A stretch of 64,000 nucleotides of DNA from Planosporangium sp963837285 (GTDB taxonomy: Bacteria; Actinomycetota; Actinomycetes; Mycobacteriales; Micromonosporaceae). The stretch's first letter is position 1. Every line of letters starts with the position of its first letter. Location: the NCBI GenBank assembly GCA_963837285.1, contig CAWIMS010000001.1, forward strand, positions 1,178,001 to 1,242,000, read 5' to 3'. The position numbers and the translations under genes are program-made. Positions 1 to 9,790 of this stretch are shown here, piece after piece. Below the pieces are notes generated by a model that saw only the letters and a program-made list of their open reading frames with translations, did no database searches and had not been told where the DNA came from.

Positions 1-665
1 TGGTCGCCGCCATCGTGCTGCTCGCGGTCGCGGCCACGATCTTCCGGGTACAGACGCCAGCCGCGCCGACCGCCCTCGCCGGCCCCGGGGCGGGCCGCCT
101 GCCCGGCCTGTACTGGCTGGTGTGGGCCAGCATCGTCGCCACCGGGTCGGTCGAAGTGTGCCTCAACCTGTGGGTGGCGGACGTCCTGCGTACCCACGCG
201 CATGTCAGCCCGGGCGGCGCGACGGCGGCGGTGTCGGCGGTGGTCGGTGGGATGTGTATCGGCCGGTTCGCCGGCAGCCGGCTGGTGCTGCGGCTGCCCG
301 GCACGAGCGTCATGCTCGGCGCGCTGGCGCTGAGTGCGGTCGGGTTCGCCGTGTTCTGGTTCGCGACCGCGCCCTGGCTCGCGCTGGCCGGCCTGGTCGT
401 CACCGGTCTCGGCGACGCGCTGCACTACCCGTTGGGCATGGCCCTCGCGGTCGAACACTCGGCCGGCCAGCCCGATCTGGCGGCGGCGCGCACCTCGTAC
501 GCGCTGGGTCTGTCTTTCGGGGTTGCCCCCTTCGTGCTGGGTGCCATCGCCGACCGGGTCGGCCCGCACCTGGCGTTCCTCCTGTTACCCGCGTTCCTGG
601 CGATGTCGGCGGTCACGATGCTCGCGCTACGCCGCCGCCTCCCGCTCTCGCCGATCTTGGACTAA
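1..665 (+). CDS. MFS transporter, C-terminal part (5' end outside window)
   Basis: The reading frame is open from the first bases of the window and ends at TAA 663-665, so this is the 3' part of a gene that begins upstream. The visible 220 or so residues are very hydrophobic and form about six membrane segments joined by short basic loops, including GRFAGSRLVLR and an RRRLPLSP tail. That matches the second six-helix half of a major facilitator transporter. The loop GRFAGSRL resembles the conserved cytoplasmic loop between helices 8 and 9 of the superfamily. Substrate cannot be judged. It converges on the O-methyltransferase gene across a 55-bp gap with no clear hairpin. Confidence 0.75.
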   Translation, partial: VAAIVLLAVAATIFRVQTPAAPTALAGPGAGRLPGLYWLVWASIVATGSVEVCLNLWVADVLRTHAHVSPGGATAAVSAVVGGMCIGRFAGSRLVLRLPGTSVMLGALALSAVGFAVFWFATAPWLALAGLVVTGLGDALHYPLGMALAVEHSAGQPDLAAARTSYALGLSFGVAPFVLGAIADRVGPHLAFLLLPAFLAMSAVTMLALRRRLPLSPILD

Positions 666-720
666 TGTGCACGGTTTGATCTCTGAACCATCCACATTTC
701 TCCTTGATCGACGAACGGGG

Positions 721-1374
721 TTATCTGCGGCGGGCGAAGGTCATGCCGTCGCCGAGCGGGAGCAGCATCGCGTCGACCCGCTCGTCGGCTAGGACGAGAT
801 CGTTGAACGCCACCACCGTGCGGTCGGCGTCGGTCTGTGGATCGAGGACCCGACCGGCCCGGAGCACGTTGTCGACCAGGATCACGCCGCCCGGCCGCAT
901 CCGGGGGACCAGCTCGTTCCAGTACGTCGGGTAGCCGGTCTTGTCGGCGTCGACGAACGCCAGGTCGAACGCGGCGTCGGCGGGAAGCTGGCGGACCGTC
1001 TCCGCGCCCGGCCCGAGCCGCAGCTCGATCCGGTCGTCGACACCGGCGCGGGCCCAGTACCGGCGGGCGATCGAGGTGTACTCCGCCGAGACGTCCAGGC
1101 AGATCAGCCGCCCGTCGGCGGGCATCGCGCGGGCGACGGCCAGCGACGAGTACCCGGTGAACGTGCCGATCTCGACCGCGCGCCGGACCCCGAGCAGCCG
1201 GGTGATCATCGCGAGGAACGCGGCCTGCTCGGGCGCGGTCAGCATGCCGGCCTCGCCGGGCAGCGCCGCCCTGGTCTCGGCGATCAGCTCGCGCTCCAGA
1301 TCGTCGGGCTCGGCGCCGTGCGCCACCACGTACGCGTGCAGCTCATCCGTGAGCGAGATCGTCTTCGTTGACAT
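721..1374 (-). CDS. class I SAM-dependent O-methyltransferase (COMT/caffeoyl-CoA type)
   Basis: 217 residues, the usual length for the cation-dependent small-molecule O-methyltransferases. The SAM-binding glycine motif is EIGTFTGYSSLAVA, an acidic residue follows the next strand (LDVS), and FVDADKTGY plus VDNVLRAGRV supply the metal and substrate aspartates of this family. The physiological substrate is unknown; members act on catechols or other hydroxylated aromatics. The gene follows maf on the same strand after a 9-bp gap. Its ATG is preceded by TAGCGT with 6 bases between, so it may also be read from its own promoter as a leaderless transcript. Start at 1374 is the only good start that keeps the full family N-terminus. 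Confidence 0.85.
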   Translation of the reverse strand: MSTKTISLTDELHAYVVAHGAEPDDLERELIAETRAALPGEAGMLTAPEQAAFLAMITRLLGVRRAVEIGTFTGYSSLAVARAMPADGRLICLDVSAEYTSIARRYWARAGVDDRIELRLGPGAETVRQLPADAAFDLAFVDADKTGYPTYWNELVPRMRPGGVILVDNVLRAGRVLDPQTDADRTVVAFNDLVLADERVDAMLLPLGDGMTFARRR

Positions 1375-1383
1375 GAGGTAACG

Positions 1384-2010
1384 CTAACCGACGCGCCAGA
1401 AACGCGTGATCTCCTCACCGAGGTCGGCGAGCAGCCGCCGGAACAGCGGCAACGAGAGGCCGATCACGGTGCCCGCGTCGCCCTCGATGCGCTCGACGAA
1501 CGGGCCACCGAGCCCGTCGATCGTGAACGCGCCGGCCACCCGGAGGGGCTCGCCGGTCGCCACGTACGCGTCGATCTCCGCGTCGGTGAGCGCGCCGAAA
1601 TGGACGGTCGTCGTCGCGACACCGGCCGCCGCGACGCCGCTGTCCGGATCGATCAGGCAATGCCCGGTGTGCAGCACGCCGGACCGGCCGCGCATCGCCT
1701 GCCAGCGCAGGCGGGCGTCGTCAGCGCTGGCCGGCTTGCCGAGCACCGCACCGTCGAAGGCGAGCACCGAATCGCAGCCGAGCACGAGGGTACGGGTGCC
1801 GTTCGGCGTGTCAGCACGCCGTAGCCGGTCGGCCACCGCCTCGGCCTTCAACCGGGCCAGCGTGCCGGACAGCGTCTCCGGGCCGTCGGCCTGCACCACC
1901 GACTCGTCGACGCCGCTGACGATCACATCGGCGGGGATGCCGGCGGCGGTGAGCAGCTGCAACCTGGCCGGGCTCGCGGAGGCGAGGACCAGCCGGAGCC
2001 CATCCGTCAT
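1384..2010 (-). CDS. maf: Maf-family nucleotide pyrophosphatase (dTTP/UTP type likely)
   Basis: 208 residues. The N-terminal LASASPARLQLL matches the family signature S-x-S-P-R-R with Ala before Arg, and the later LGCDSVLAFDG and GKPASADDA motifs supply the catalytic aspartate region. Maf proteins hydrolyse non-canonical or pyrimidine nucleoside triphosphates to monophosphates and have been linked to septum control. I chose the ATG at 2010 because the protein then begins directly at the conserved LASASP strand and overlaps the accE stop by four bases (ATGA), a typical translational coupling. The reading frame upstream of this ATG is open but reads through accE out of frame. Confidence 0.88.
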   Translation of the reverse strand: MTDGLRLVLASASPARLQLLTAAGIPADVIVSGVDESVVQADGPETLSGTLARLKAEAVADRLRRADTPNGTRTLVLGCDSVLAFDGAVLGKPASADDARLRWQAMRGRSGVLHTGHCLIDPDSGVAAAGVATTTVHFGALTDAEIDAYVATGEPLRVAGAFTIDGLGGPFVERIEGDAGTVIGLSLPLFRRLLADLGEEITRFWRVG

Positions 2011-2228
2011 CGGGACGGCAGCGCGGACGCCCGCCACGCGCCCGGGCCGGGGCGCAGCGGAACGGTCGGCAGCGCGCTGGCCCGCCAGCGGGACGCCGCG
2101 GACCGGGCCGACCCGGCCGGCTGCGCCACCGCCCGGCGGCTGAACAGCACACCGACCAGCGCGGCCAACTCCTCGGCGGTGGGGGTGCCCCGCACCACCC
2201 GGAACGCCGGAGTCGTCTCCTCCGCCAC
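2007..2228 (-). CDS. accE: acyl-CoA carboxylase epsilon subunit
   Basis: A small 73-residue protein with the epsilon-subunit core FRVVRGTPTAEELAALVGVL, which in actinobacteria stabilises acyl-CoA carboxylase complexes made of AccA-type biotinylated and AccD/PccB-type subunits. The GTG at 2228 is preferred because GGGAGGT sits five bases upstream; an ATG at 2276 in the same frame has no such signal and would add residues unlike the family. It overlaps maf by ATGA. In related genomes accE is normally immediately downstream of the beta-subunit gene; here that gene (7166-8749) lies 4.9 kb upstream on the same strand, separated by two plus-strand genes. A search for the pfam AccE domain would confirm the call. 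Confidence 0.8.
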   Translation of the reverse strand: MAEETTPAFRVVRGTPTAEELAALVGVLFSRRAVAQPAGSARSAASRWRASALPTVPLRPGPGAWRASALPSR

Positions 2229-2259
2229 CTGACCTCCCGCGTGTTTCGGCGCCTTCGGC

Positions 2260-4497
2260 GTGCGCCCGAAGGGCATACTCGACCCTATCGGGGGTTCGAG
2301 AGCGACGCGACGCAGGGCGCCAGCGCTGCTCGCCGCGATAGCCGGCGGGTTGGTGGGCGCCCTTGCCCCTGTGGGCGGCCCGCAGGCTGTCCAGGCCGAC
2401 ACCCCGATGCCGTACGCGAACTCGTCCGCCACCCGGTACGAGGTGACGTTCGCCGCCCGGTCGTGCGCGTCCTTCGGCGACGTGGTGGCCGACCAGGTCC
2501 GCGGCGACGACGGGGAGACGATAGGCCGGCCGGGCCGTGACAACGGGTACCAGGTGGGCCAGCCGGTCGATCCCAACGTCGAGGACGACCTGGACGCCGG
2601 CTGTACGGGACTGTCCGGTTGGCGCTTCTCGCTCGGCTCGGGGCACGAGCGCAAGGGACTGGTCTCCACGGTGACCGGCACCGTCACCACGAGCCCGCCC
2701 ACCAAGGACTGGACCTCGCGGCTGGACTCGACCGGCCGGGACACCGGGGGCCTGCTGGCGGCGGGCGTCACCGTGCCGCTCACCGACGACCAGGTCCGGC
2801 TCGCCGGGCGGCGCCAGCTGTGGGTACAGGGCGGCACGCCGGCCCAACCGGTGCAGGACGGGTACGCGTTCGGCGCGCTGCGCTGTGCCGTCGACGGTCG
2901 GACCGGCGGCAACGTCCAGTGGTTGACCTTCCCGACCGGCATCCGGCACGTGTTCTGCTACGCGTACTACGTCAAGGGCGCCGGTACCCCGGGGACGGTC
3001 ACGGTCCGGATGCGCACCACCCGCCCGATCGGGTACCCGCAGCCGGTGCCGTTCAAATCCGACCTGAGCTTCGGCCCGACCAGCGTGTTCACGCTGGCCA
3101 GCTCGGGCGACCCGGTGGAGGAGTCGTTCGCCCGGACCGCCACGCCGACGAACTCTCCCCCGTACACGATCTCGCCGCAACTCCCGAGCGGCTGGCGGGT
3201 GGCCGAGGTGACCTGCTCGGCGAGCCGCCCGGACAACGCATCGGCCACCAGTGCGTGGAACATCGACCAACCGACCAGTACCGTTTCGGTCACGCTCGCG
3301 GCCGGTGACGCGGTGGTCTGCGCGTACTCGCTGGATCCGCCGGCGGTGCCGGCCGGCCTGACGGTGCGGCTGTACAGCCCGGGAGCCGGGGCGGCGTTCG
3401 GGGTGACGCTCGCGGCGGGCTCAGGCACAGCGCAGGCGCTGACCGCGACCACCGCCAGCGACGGCATCGCGGTGACCGCTGGCGGCGCCGACCTCGGTGC
3501 GCTCGCCGCCGGCTCGTACCCGGCGACCGTCACCCCACCGGCCGCCGAAGCCGCGGGCTGGTCGCTCACCGCCGCGCTCTGCAACGGCACGGCCGCCTCG
3601 ATCAGCGGGATGACCGCGACCTTCACCGTCGCCGCCGGGATACCGCTGGAGTGTGTGCTCCGGCTCACCCGCAAGCCACCGGCGCTGACCCTGAACGTGG
3701 TCACGGCCGGTGACGTGGCCGGCGCCGGCTTTTCGGTGGTGCCCGCCGGCACGGCCGACCCGGGCTGGGGAGCGGCCGTCAACACGACCGGTTCGGGCGC
3801 CCAGACCGCTGCCACCGGCGACGTCCCGAAGGACCTGCCGTTCGGCACGTACTTCATCACCGCGATCCCGCCCCGGTCGTCCGAGTCGAGCGGCTGGCGG
3901 CTGACCACGTTCGCGTGCACCCCGTCGGACAAGGTCGCGACCGCCGGCGCGGCGATCCAGGTCACCCTGATACCGGGCGGCGCCGACCCGGTGTGTACCG
4001 CCTCGTACCAGTCGGAGCCGACCACCCGCCTCCAGGTGAGCGTGCAGGCACAGGGGTCGAGGTACGGCCGGCGCGGCCCGACGATCGTCGAGGTGTCCTG
4101 TGTAGACGGTTCGGCCGGCCGGGTGCTGCTCGCGGCCGACGACAGCAGCCGGGCGACGCTGCCCGACGCGTTGGCGTTCCTGGAGCCGACGAACTGCACG
4201 ATCACGCAGCCGTCCAGCGGCGCCGCGCAGACCAGCCTGGTCCGGGTGACCGCCAGGCTGGAGCCGTCGTCCGGAGACGGGCCGCTGGAGTTGCCGTCGC
4301 AGGTGGATGTGTCGCGCGATGTGGCGCTGTACACATTTTCCGTGACGGACGAGTTCGGACAACCGACCACGTTGCCGAATCACACCTCGATTCTGGACGA
4401 ACTACGCGCGCTGCCGATTGCGTTGGTAGGCATCGGAATTGTCGGTCTGGGCGCGCTCATCTTCCTTGGCGTGCTGTTGCGGCGCCGTGTCGTGTGA
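2260..4497 (+). CDS. secreted, C-terminally membrane-anchored surface protein with repeated beta domains
   Basis: 745 residues from GTG 2260. The N-terminus has a basic stretch (RATRRRAP), a hydrophobic core and an Ala-x-Ala type cleavage site near PQAVQA, so it is probably exported. At least three domains of about 80-100 residues carry a conserved Trp-then-Cys pattern (GWRVAEVTC, GWSLTAALC, GWRLTTFAC), each followed by a second Cys 25-35 residues later; this resembles the disulfide-linked prealbumin-like/SpaA-like modules of actinobacterial adhesins. The C-terminus is a hydrophobic helix followed by RRRVV. The sequence LPNHT precedes this helix, but it is not a true LPXTG, so sortase anchoring is unproven. 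No ribosome-binding site is visible at GTG 2260, so the start is uncertain. Function unknown; cell-surface structure or adhesion is inferred. Confidence 0.7.
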   Translation: MRPKGILDPIGGSRATRRRAPALLAAIAGGLVGALAPVGGPQAVQADTPMPYANSSATRYEVTFAARSCASFGDVVADQVRGDDGETIGRPGRDNGYQVGQPVDPNVEDDLDAGCTGLSGWRFSLGSGHERKGLVSTVTGTVTTSPPTKDWTSRLDSTGRDTGGLLAAGVTVPLTDDQVRLAGRRQLWVQGGTPAQPVQDGYAFGALRCAVDGRTGGNVQWLTFPTGIRHVFCYAYYVKGAGTPGTVTVRMRTTRPIGYPQPVPFKSDLSFGPTSVFTLASSGDPVEESFARTATPTNSPPYTISPQLPSGWRVAEVTCSASRPDNASATSAWNIDQPTSTVSVTLAAGDAVVCAYSLDPPAVPAGLTVRLYSPGAGAAFGVTLAAGSGTAQALTATTASDGIAVTAGGADLGALAAGSYPATVTPPAAEAAGWSLTAALCNGTAASISGMTATFTVAAGIPLECVLRLTRKPPALTLNVVTAGDVAGAGFSVVPAGTADPGWGAAVNTTGSGAQTAATGDVPKDLPFGTYFITAIPPRSSESSGWRLTTFACTPSDKVATAGAAIQVTLIPGGADPVCTASYQSEPTTRLQVSVQAQGSRYGRRGPTIVEVSCVDGSAGRVLLAADDSSRATLPDALAFLEPTNCTITQPSSGAAQTSLVRVTARLEPSSGDGPLELPSQVDVSRDVALYTFSVTDEFGQPTTLPNHTSILDELRALPIALVGIGIVGLGALIFLGVLLRRRVV

Positions 4498-4564
4498 CGA
4501 TCGTGACCGTGCCCGCGGGGGTGAAGGGCGGGTGCCGCTTTCGCATGCCCGAGGCTTGACCGGG

Positions 4565-4570
4565 TAAGTT
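4565..4570 (+). promoter_or_regulatory. -10 hexamer TAAGTT, leaderless start of kinase gene
   Basis: TAAGTT lies exactly seven bases before ATG 4578. The same TANNNT-N6/8-start arrangement recurs before many genes here, indicating transcription starting at or next to the start codon. Confidence 0.45.
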
Positions 4571-4577
4571 TCTTCAG

Positions 4578-7162
4578 ATGTCGGTTACGCAGCCCCTCCT
4601 CGCCGAGCGCTACCGACTCGTGCGCTCGCTCGGTCAGGGTGGCATGGGCCGCGTCTGGCAGGCACGAGACGAGGTGCTGCACCGTGATGTTGCCATCAAG
4701 GAGGTCATCCCGCCTGCCGGGCTGACCGCCGAGGAACGCGACGAGATGCGGCGGCGCACGCTGCGTGAGGCGCGTGCGGCCGCGCGGCTCAATCACCTCA
4801 GTGTGGTACGCGTGTTCGACGTCGTACGCACGGATGGCACCCGTGGATCGTGATGGAGTACGTGCCGTCCCGTTCGCTGCACGAGGTGCTCGCCGAAGAC
4901 GGCCCGCTGCCGGCGGCCCGGGTCGCGGAGATCGGGTTGCAGGTGCTCGGCGCGCTGCGGGCCGCTCACCGCGCCGGCGTGCTGCACCGCGACGTCAAGC
5001 CGAGCAACGTACTGCTCACCGACGACGGCCGGGTGGTGCTGACCGACTTCGGCCTGGCCACCATGCCCGGTGAGGCGACCGTCACCCGCACCGGCATGGT
5101 GCTCGGCTCACCCGCGTACATCGCCCCGGAGCGCGCCCGGGAAGGGCACGCCGGGCCGGAGGCCGATCTGTGGTCGCTCGGCGCGACCTTGTACGCAGGA
5201 GTCGAGGGAAGCTCCCCGTATCAGCGGTCGTCGGCGATCGCCACGCTGGCCGCGCTGGTGACCGAGGAGCCGCCGCCGGCACGCCGGGCCGGCCCGCTGC
5301 GGCCGGTGCTCGCGGGCCTGCTCCGCAAGGACCCGACCACCCGGATCAACGCCGAGGAGGCCGAGCGGCTGCTGCGCCGCGCCGCCGGTGGCGGTATCGC
5401 GTCCCGGCTGTGGCTGGTGCCGAAGCCGCGGATCGGTGTCCCGCGCACCAGCCCGGCGACGCCGCTGCCGTCGACCGGTATGCCCGGCTCGGTCCCGGGC
5501 ACCCGGGTGGCCGGTCGGGCTCCGGCCGCGGCCGGGCCGCCGCCTGTCGCGTCGCCGCCTGTCGCGTCGCCGCCTGTCGCGTCGCCGCCTGTCGCGTCGC
5601 CGCCTGTCGCGTCGCCGCTTGTCGCGTCGCCGCCTGCGAGGGTGGCTCCGCCGGTCGAGCCGCCGGCTGCCGCGCCGGCCGCCGCAGCCGTGACCTCGGT
5701 GATCAGCCAGCCGGAAGCCGATGCGACGACAGTGGTCAGCCAGCCGGAAGCCGACGCGACGACGGTGGTCAGCCAGCCGGAAGCCGACGCGACGACGGTG
5801 GTCAAGCCGGCGTCGCCCGAACCGGCTCCGGTTGAGCAGCCGGTCGCGCTCGCTTCCGTCGAGCCTGCGGCCGGACCGGCGACCGCTGGGCCTGAGCCGG
5901 TGGCCGCTGAGCCTGAGGCCATTGAGTCGGCGGCCGCTGGGCCTGAGCCGATGGCCGCTGAGCCTGAGACCGCTGAGCCTGAGACCGCTGAGCCTGAGAC
6001 CGCTGAGCCTGAGACCGCTGAGCCGGCGACCGCTGAGCCTGAGCCAGCGGCCGCCGCTGAGGCTGATCCGACGACCGCCGCGCGTGAGCCGGCGATCGAG
6101 GCGGCGCCGGCCGAAGGGCCCGCCGCTGAACTGGCAGCCGCCGCACCGGTCGCGCCACCGGTCGCCGCACCGGTCGCGGCGCCGTCCACCAGGCCGCCGG
6201 CCGAGGCGACCGCCGTGCTCTCGTCCCCCGCCGCGGTGTCGCCCACCGGTCCCGTGACCCGCACCGCCGACGGCGCGACGAAGGTGGCCCGCCCCGAGGT
6301 CGACACCGCGCCGCGCCGGCTTCCGCTCGCCGAATGGGGGCAGCGTGCCGGCACGCTGGTCCGCGACGTGCCCGGGCGCTTCCGCGCGGTGCCCGGGCGC
6401 TTCCGCGCGGTGCCCGGGCGCTTCCGCGCGGTGCCCGGGCGCTTCCGCGCGGTGCCCCGGCGCTTCCGCGCGGTGCCCCGGCGCTTCCGCGCGGTGCCCC
6501 GGCGCTGGCTGGTGGCGGCAGGGGTCGTCGTGCTCGTCCTGCTCGTCGTCACGCTGGCGCTGCTGCCCAGCGGTGGCGACAAGAAGAAGGCGCACACGCC
6601 GGCCGCCCCGGCCCCCACCGGCGCCTCGACCAGCGCTCCACCGGCCGCGCCGGCCGTACCATCGGCGGCGGCGACCTCAGGCCCTGCCGAGACGCCGAGC
6701 CATGCACCGGCCGGGCCGCCCCCGCTGCCCGAGGGCTGGCAGATGTACACCGACGAGACCGGGTTCAGCGTCGCCGCGCCGGTCGGGTGGAACGTGTCCC
6801 GGGACGGCACGATCCTGTACTTCCGCGAGCCGAACGGCGGTCGCATCCTCGGCATCGACCAGAGTTCACAGCCCAATATGGACCCGGTCGCCGACTGGAC
6901 CAACCAGGAGCAGCAGCGGGCCGGCAGCTTCTACCACGGGTACCAGCGGATCCGGATCGACCCGGTGCAGTACTTCGTCGCGTGTGCCGACTGGGAGTTC
7001 ACGTACGACCAGGGCGGCACCCGGGCGCACGTCATCAACCGTGGCTTCGTGACCTCAGACCATCAGGCGTACGGGATCTGGTGGTCCACACCGGACAGCG
7101 TCTGGCAGGACAACCTCAAGTACTTCGACCTGATCACCAGTACCTTCAAGCCGAAGCCCTGA
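4578..7162 (+). CDS. PknB-like transmembrane Ser/Thr protein kinase, interrupted by one single-base deletion
   Basis: About 861 residues after restoring one base near 4840, where the run ACCCGTGG should probably be ACCCCGTGG to give the family sequence PWIVMEY. The kinase domain occupies roughly residues 1-275: glycine loop LGQGGMGRVW, lysine in VAIKE, catalytic loop HRDVKPSN, TDFGLAT and YIAPE. A long low-complexity linker rich in Pro/Ala/Glu follows, with four separate tandem repeat blocks, then a basic repeat next to one membrane helix (about residue 643). An extracellular domain of about 150 residues begins EGWQMYTDETGFSVAAP and is of the kind found after the helix in related actinobacterial kinases. 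Expected role: sensing an envelope signal and phosphorylating cytoplasmic proteins. It ends three bases from the convergent accD gene. Confidence 0.85.
5540..5629 (+). repeat. 15-bp tandem repeat, six units (PPVAS) in kinase linker
   Basis: Six in-frame copies of CCGCCTGTCGCGTCG, the last with one substitution, encode repeated Pro-Pro-Val-Ala-Ser. Near identity at DNA level suggests recent slippage expansion. Confidence 0.9.
5702..5800 (+). repeat. 33-bp tandem repeat, three units in kinase linker
   Basis: Three in-frame units encoding Val/Ile-Ser-Gln-Pro-Glu-Ala-Asp-Ala-Thr-Thr-Val. The last two copies are identical in DNA. The Thr-Thr pair is a plausible autophosphorylation site, which is inference only. 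Confidence 0.9.
5957..6031 (+). repeat. 15-bp tandem repeat, four perfect units plus one variant (AEPET)
   Basis: Four identical copies of GCTGAGCCTGAGACC and one diverged copy encode an acidic Ala-Glu-Pro-Glu-Thr tract. Looser versions of the motif continue on both sides. Confidence 0.9.
6371..6496 (+). repeat. 21-bp tandem repeat, six units (GRFRAVP) before the membrane helix
   Basis: Six units encode Gly/Arg-Arg-Phe-Arg-Ala-Val-Pro directly before the transmembrane segment, giving a strongly basic juxtamembrane tract. Copies 1-4 and 5-6 form two nearly identical groups. Confidence 0.9.
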
Positions 7163-7165
7163 TCG

Positions 7166-8749
<1,584 letters not shown>

Positions 8750-8793
8750 GCCGCGATCGTATCCAGCACGCCGGTCCGCGCGCTGTGATGTAC

Positions 8794-8852
8794 GTCGGTG
8801 GAGAGATATCGACGTCATCCGGCCGGGATAACGTCGATAACCCTCCACCGAC
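8794..8852. repeat. 59-bp near-perfect inverted repeat between divergent genes
   Basis: The segment reads nearly the same on both strands: it begins GTCGGTGGAGAG and ends CCCTCCACCGAC, with inner ATCGACGTCATCC facing GGATAACGTCGAT around a central GGCCGG. It sits between the accD and DUF559 starts, so it could be an operator, a bidirectional structured leader or a small repeat element. It lacks the ACAACTTCC core of the other repeat family in this window. Confidence 0.7.
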
Positions 8853-8913
8853 GAAGCCGACGGGTTATCCACAGGTTTGAAATGGGGGGTGCGGCGGGCG
8901 CACCGGGACCCCG

Positions 8914-9786
8914 ATGCTCGAACGCGTGAGTCGACCCGGTCATGTTCCGTCCCGCCTGCGGCACCGGCCGTTTCGGGGCCGGGACGCGGTCGCCGGCGGA
9001 CTGCTGACCCGCCGCCAGCTCTCCAGCGCACACTGGCGGCGGCTGTTTCCGGACGTTTACCTGCACCGGGATGCCGAGCTTGACCATCTCGCGTGGTGCA
9101 AGGCGGCCACACTGGTGCTCCCGGAAGGCGGCGTGATCAGCGGCAGAAGCGCAGCCTTTCTTTACGGCGCCGATGTGCTGCCGTTCGATCCTCCGGTCGA
9201 GGTGAGCGTGCCGGTAGCGCGTCGGATATCCAAACACCCGAAGCTGGTCATCACCCGCACCCGCTTTGATCGGGGCGACACGAGGACATTCGGGCAGATC
9301 CCGGTGACCACGCCGAGGCGCACCGCGTTCGACCTGGCGAGACGGGAGCGCACTGACGCGGTGATCGGTTTGGACGCGCTACTGCGCCGCGGAGTAACCG
9401 ATGCCGGCGACGTTCGGGCGTACCTCAAGACAAGGAGCGGATGGCCTGGTGCGCGGCGGGCCGCCATCGCGCTCGCGCTGGCCAACCCGCTCGCCGAGTC
9501 ACCCATGGAGACGCGGTTGAGGCTTCTCCTCGTTGACGCTGGGCTGCCCGGTCCGATGGTCCAATTCCAGGTCGGGCGGTACCGGCTGGATCTGGCGTAC
9601 CCGAAACTCAAGGTCGCGATCGAGTACGACGGCGACCATCATCGGGACCGGGTCACGTTCCGGCGCGACGTCGCCAGGCTGAACGCGCTGCGCGCCGCCG
9701 GCTGGACGGTGCTCCGGTTCACCGCCGACGACGTGCTGCGCAACCCCACGAGAATCATTGCTCAGGTCACCGCCGTTCTAGGCTGA
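8914..9786 (+). CDS. AbiEi/DUF559-like protein: N-terminal winged-helix, C-terminal PD-(D/E)XK-like domain
   Basis: 290 residues. Residues 1-90 resemble the AbiEi antitoxin winged-helix region (LLTRRQLSSAHWRRLFPDVYLHR). The C-terminal 90 residues carry the Vsr/DUF559 nuclease-like core: YRLDLAYPKLKVAIEYDGDHH with Asp and Glu-Asp in the expected spacing, followed by DVARLNALRAAGWTVLRF. Family members are abundant in actinobacteria and mostly uncharacterised; no toxin partner lies next to it. The downstream birA starts five bases after its stop, with a promoter hexamer overlapping the last codons. A GTG at 8926 is a possible alternative start. A shorter relative lies at 34073-34663. Confidence 0.7.
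   Translation: MLERVSRPGHVPSRLRHRPFRGRDAVAGGLLTRRQLSSAHWRRLFPDVYLHRDAELDHLAWCKAATLVLPEGGVISGRSAAFLYGADVLPFDPPVEVSVPVARRISKHPKLVITRTRFDRGDTRTFGQIPVTTPRRTAFDLARRERTDAVIGLDALLRRGVTDAGDVRAYLKTRSGWPGARRAAIALALANPLAESPMETRLRLLLVDAGLPGPMVQFQVGRYRLDLAYPKLKVAIEYDGDHHRDRVTFRRDVARLNALRAAGWTVLRFTADDVLRNPTRIIAQVTAVLG
9779..9784 (+). promoter_or_regulatory. -10 hexamer TAGGCT, leaderless start of birA
   Basis: TAGGCT ends six bases before ATG 9791 and overlaps the last codons of the preceding gene, so birA may have its own promoter despite the five-base gap. Confidence 0.4.
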
Positions 9787-9790
9787 GCGG

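Noticed and set aside
4370..4385. LPXTG sortase signal at LPNHT in the surface protein
   Set aside because: The last residue is Thr rather than Gly and the order is not that of any sortase class I am sure of.
4830..4860. Programmed frameshift in the kinase gene
   Set aside because: There is no slippery heptamer or stimulatory structure, the shift is inside the catalytic domain, and one extra C restores the invariant PWIVMEY stretch.
5540..6496. Possible CRISPR-like repeats
   Set aside because: Units are contiguous with no unique spacers, in frame, and encode a protein linker.
5108..6903. Long minus-strand frames across the kinase linker
   Set aside because: They only reflect the tandem repeats read on the other strand; no start signal and no domain.
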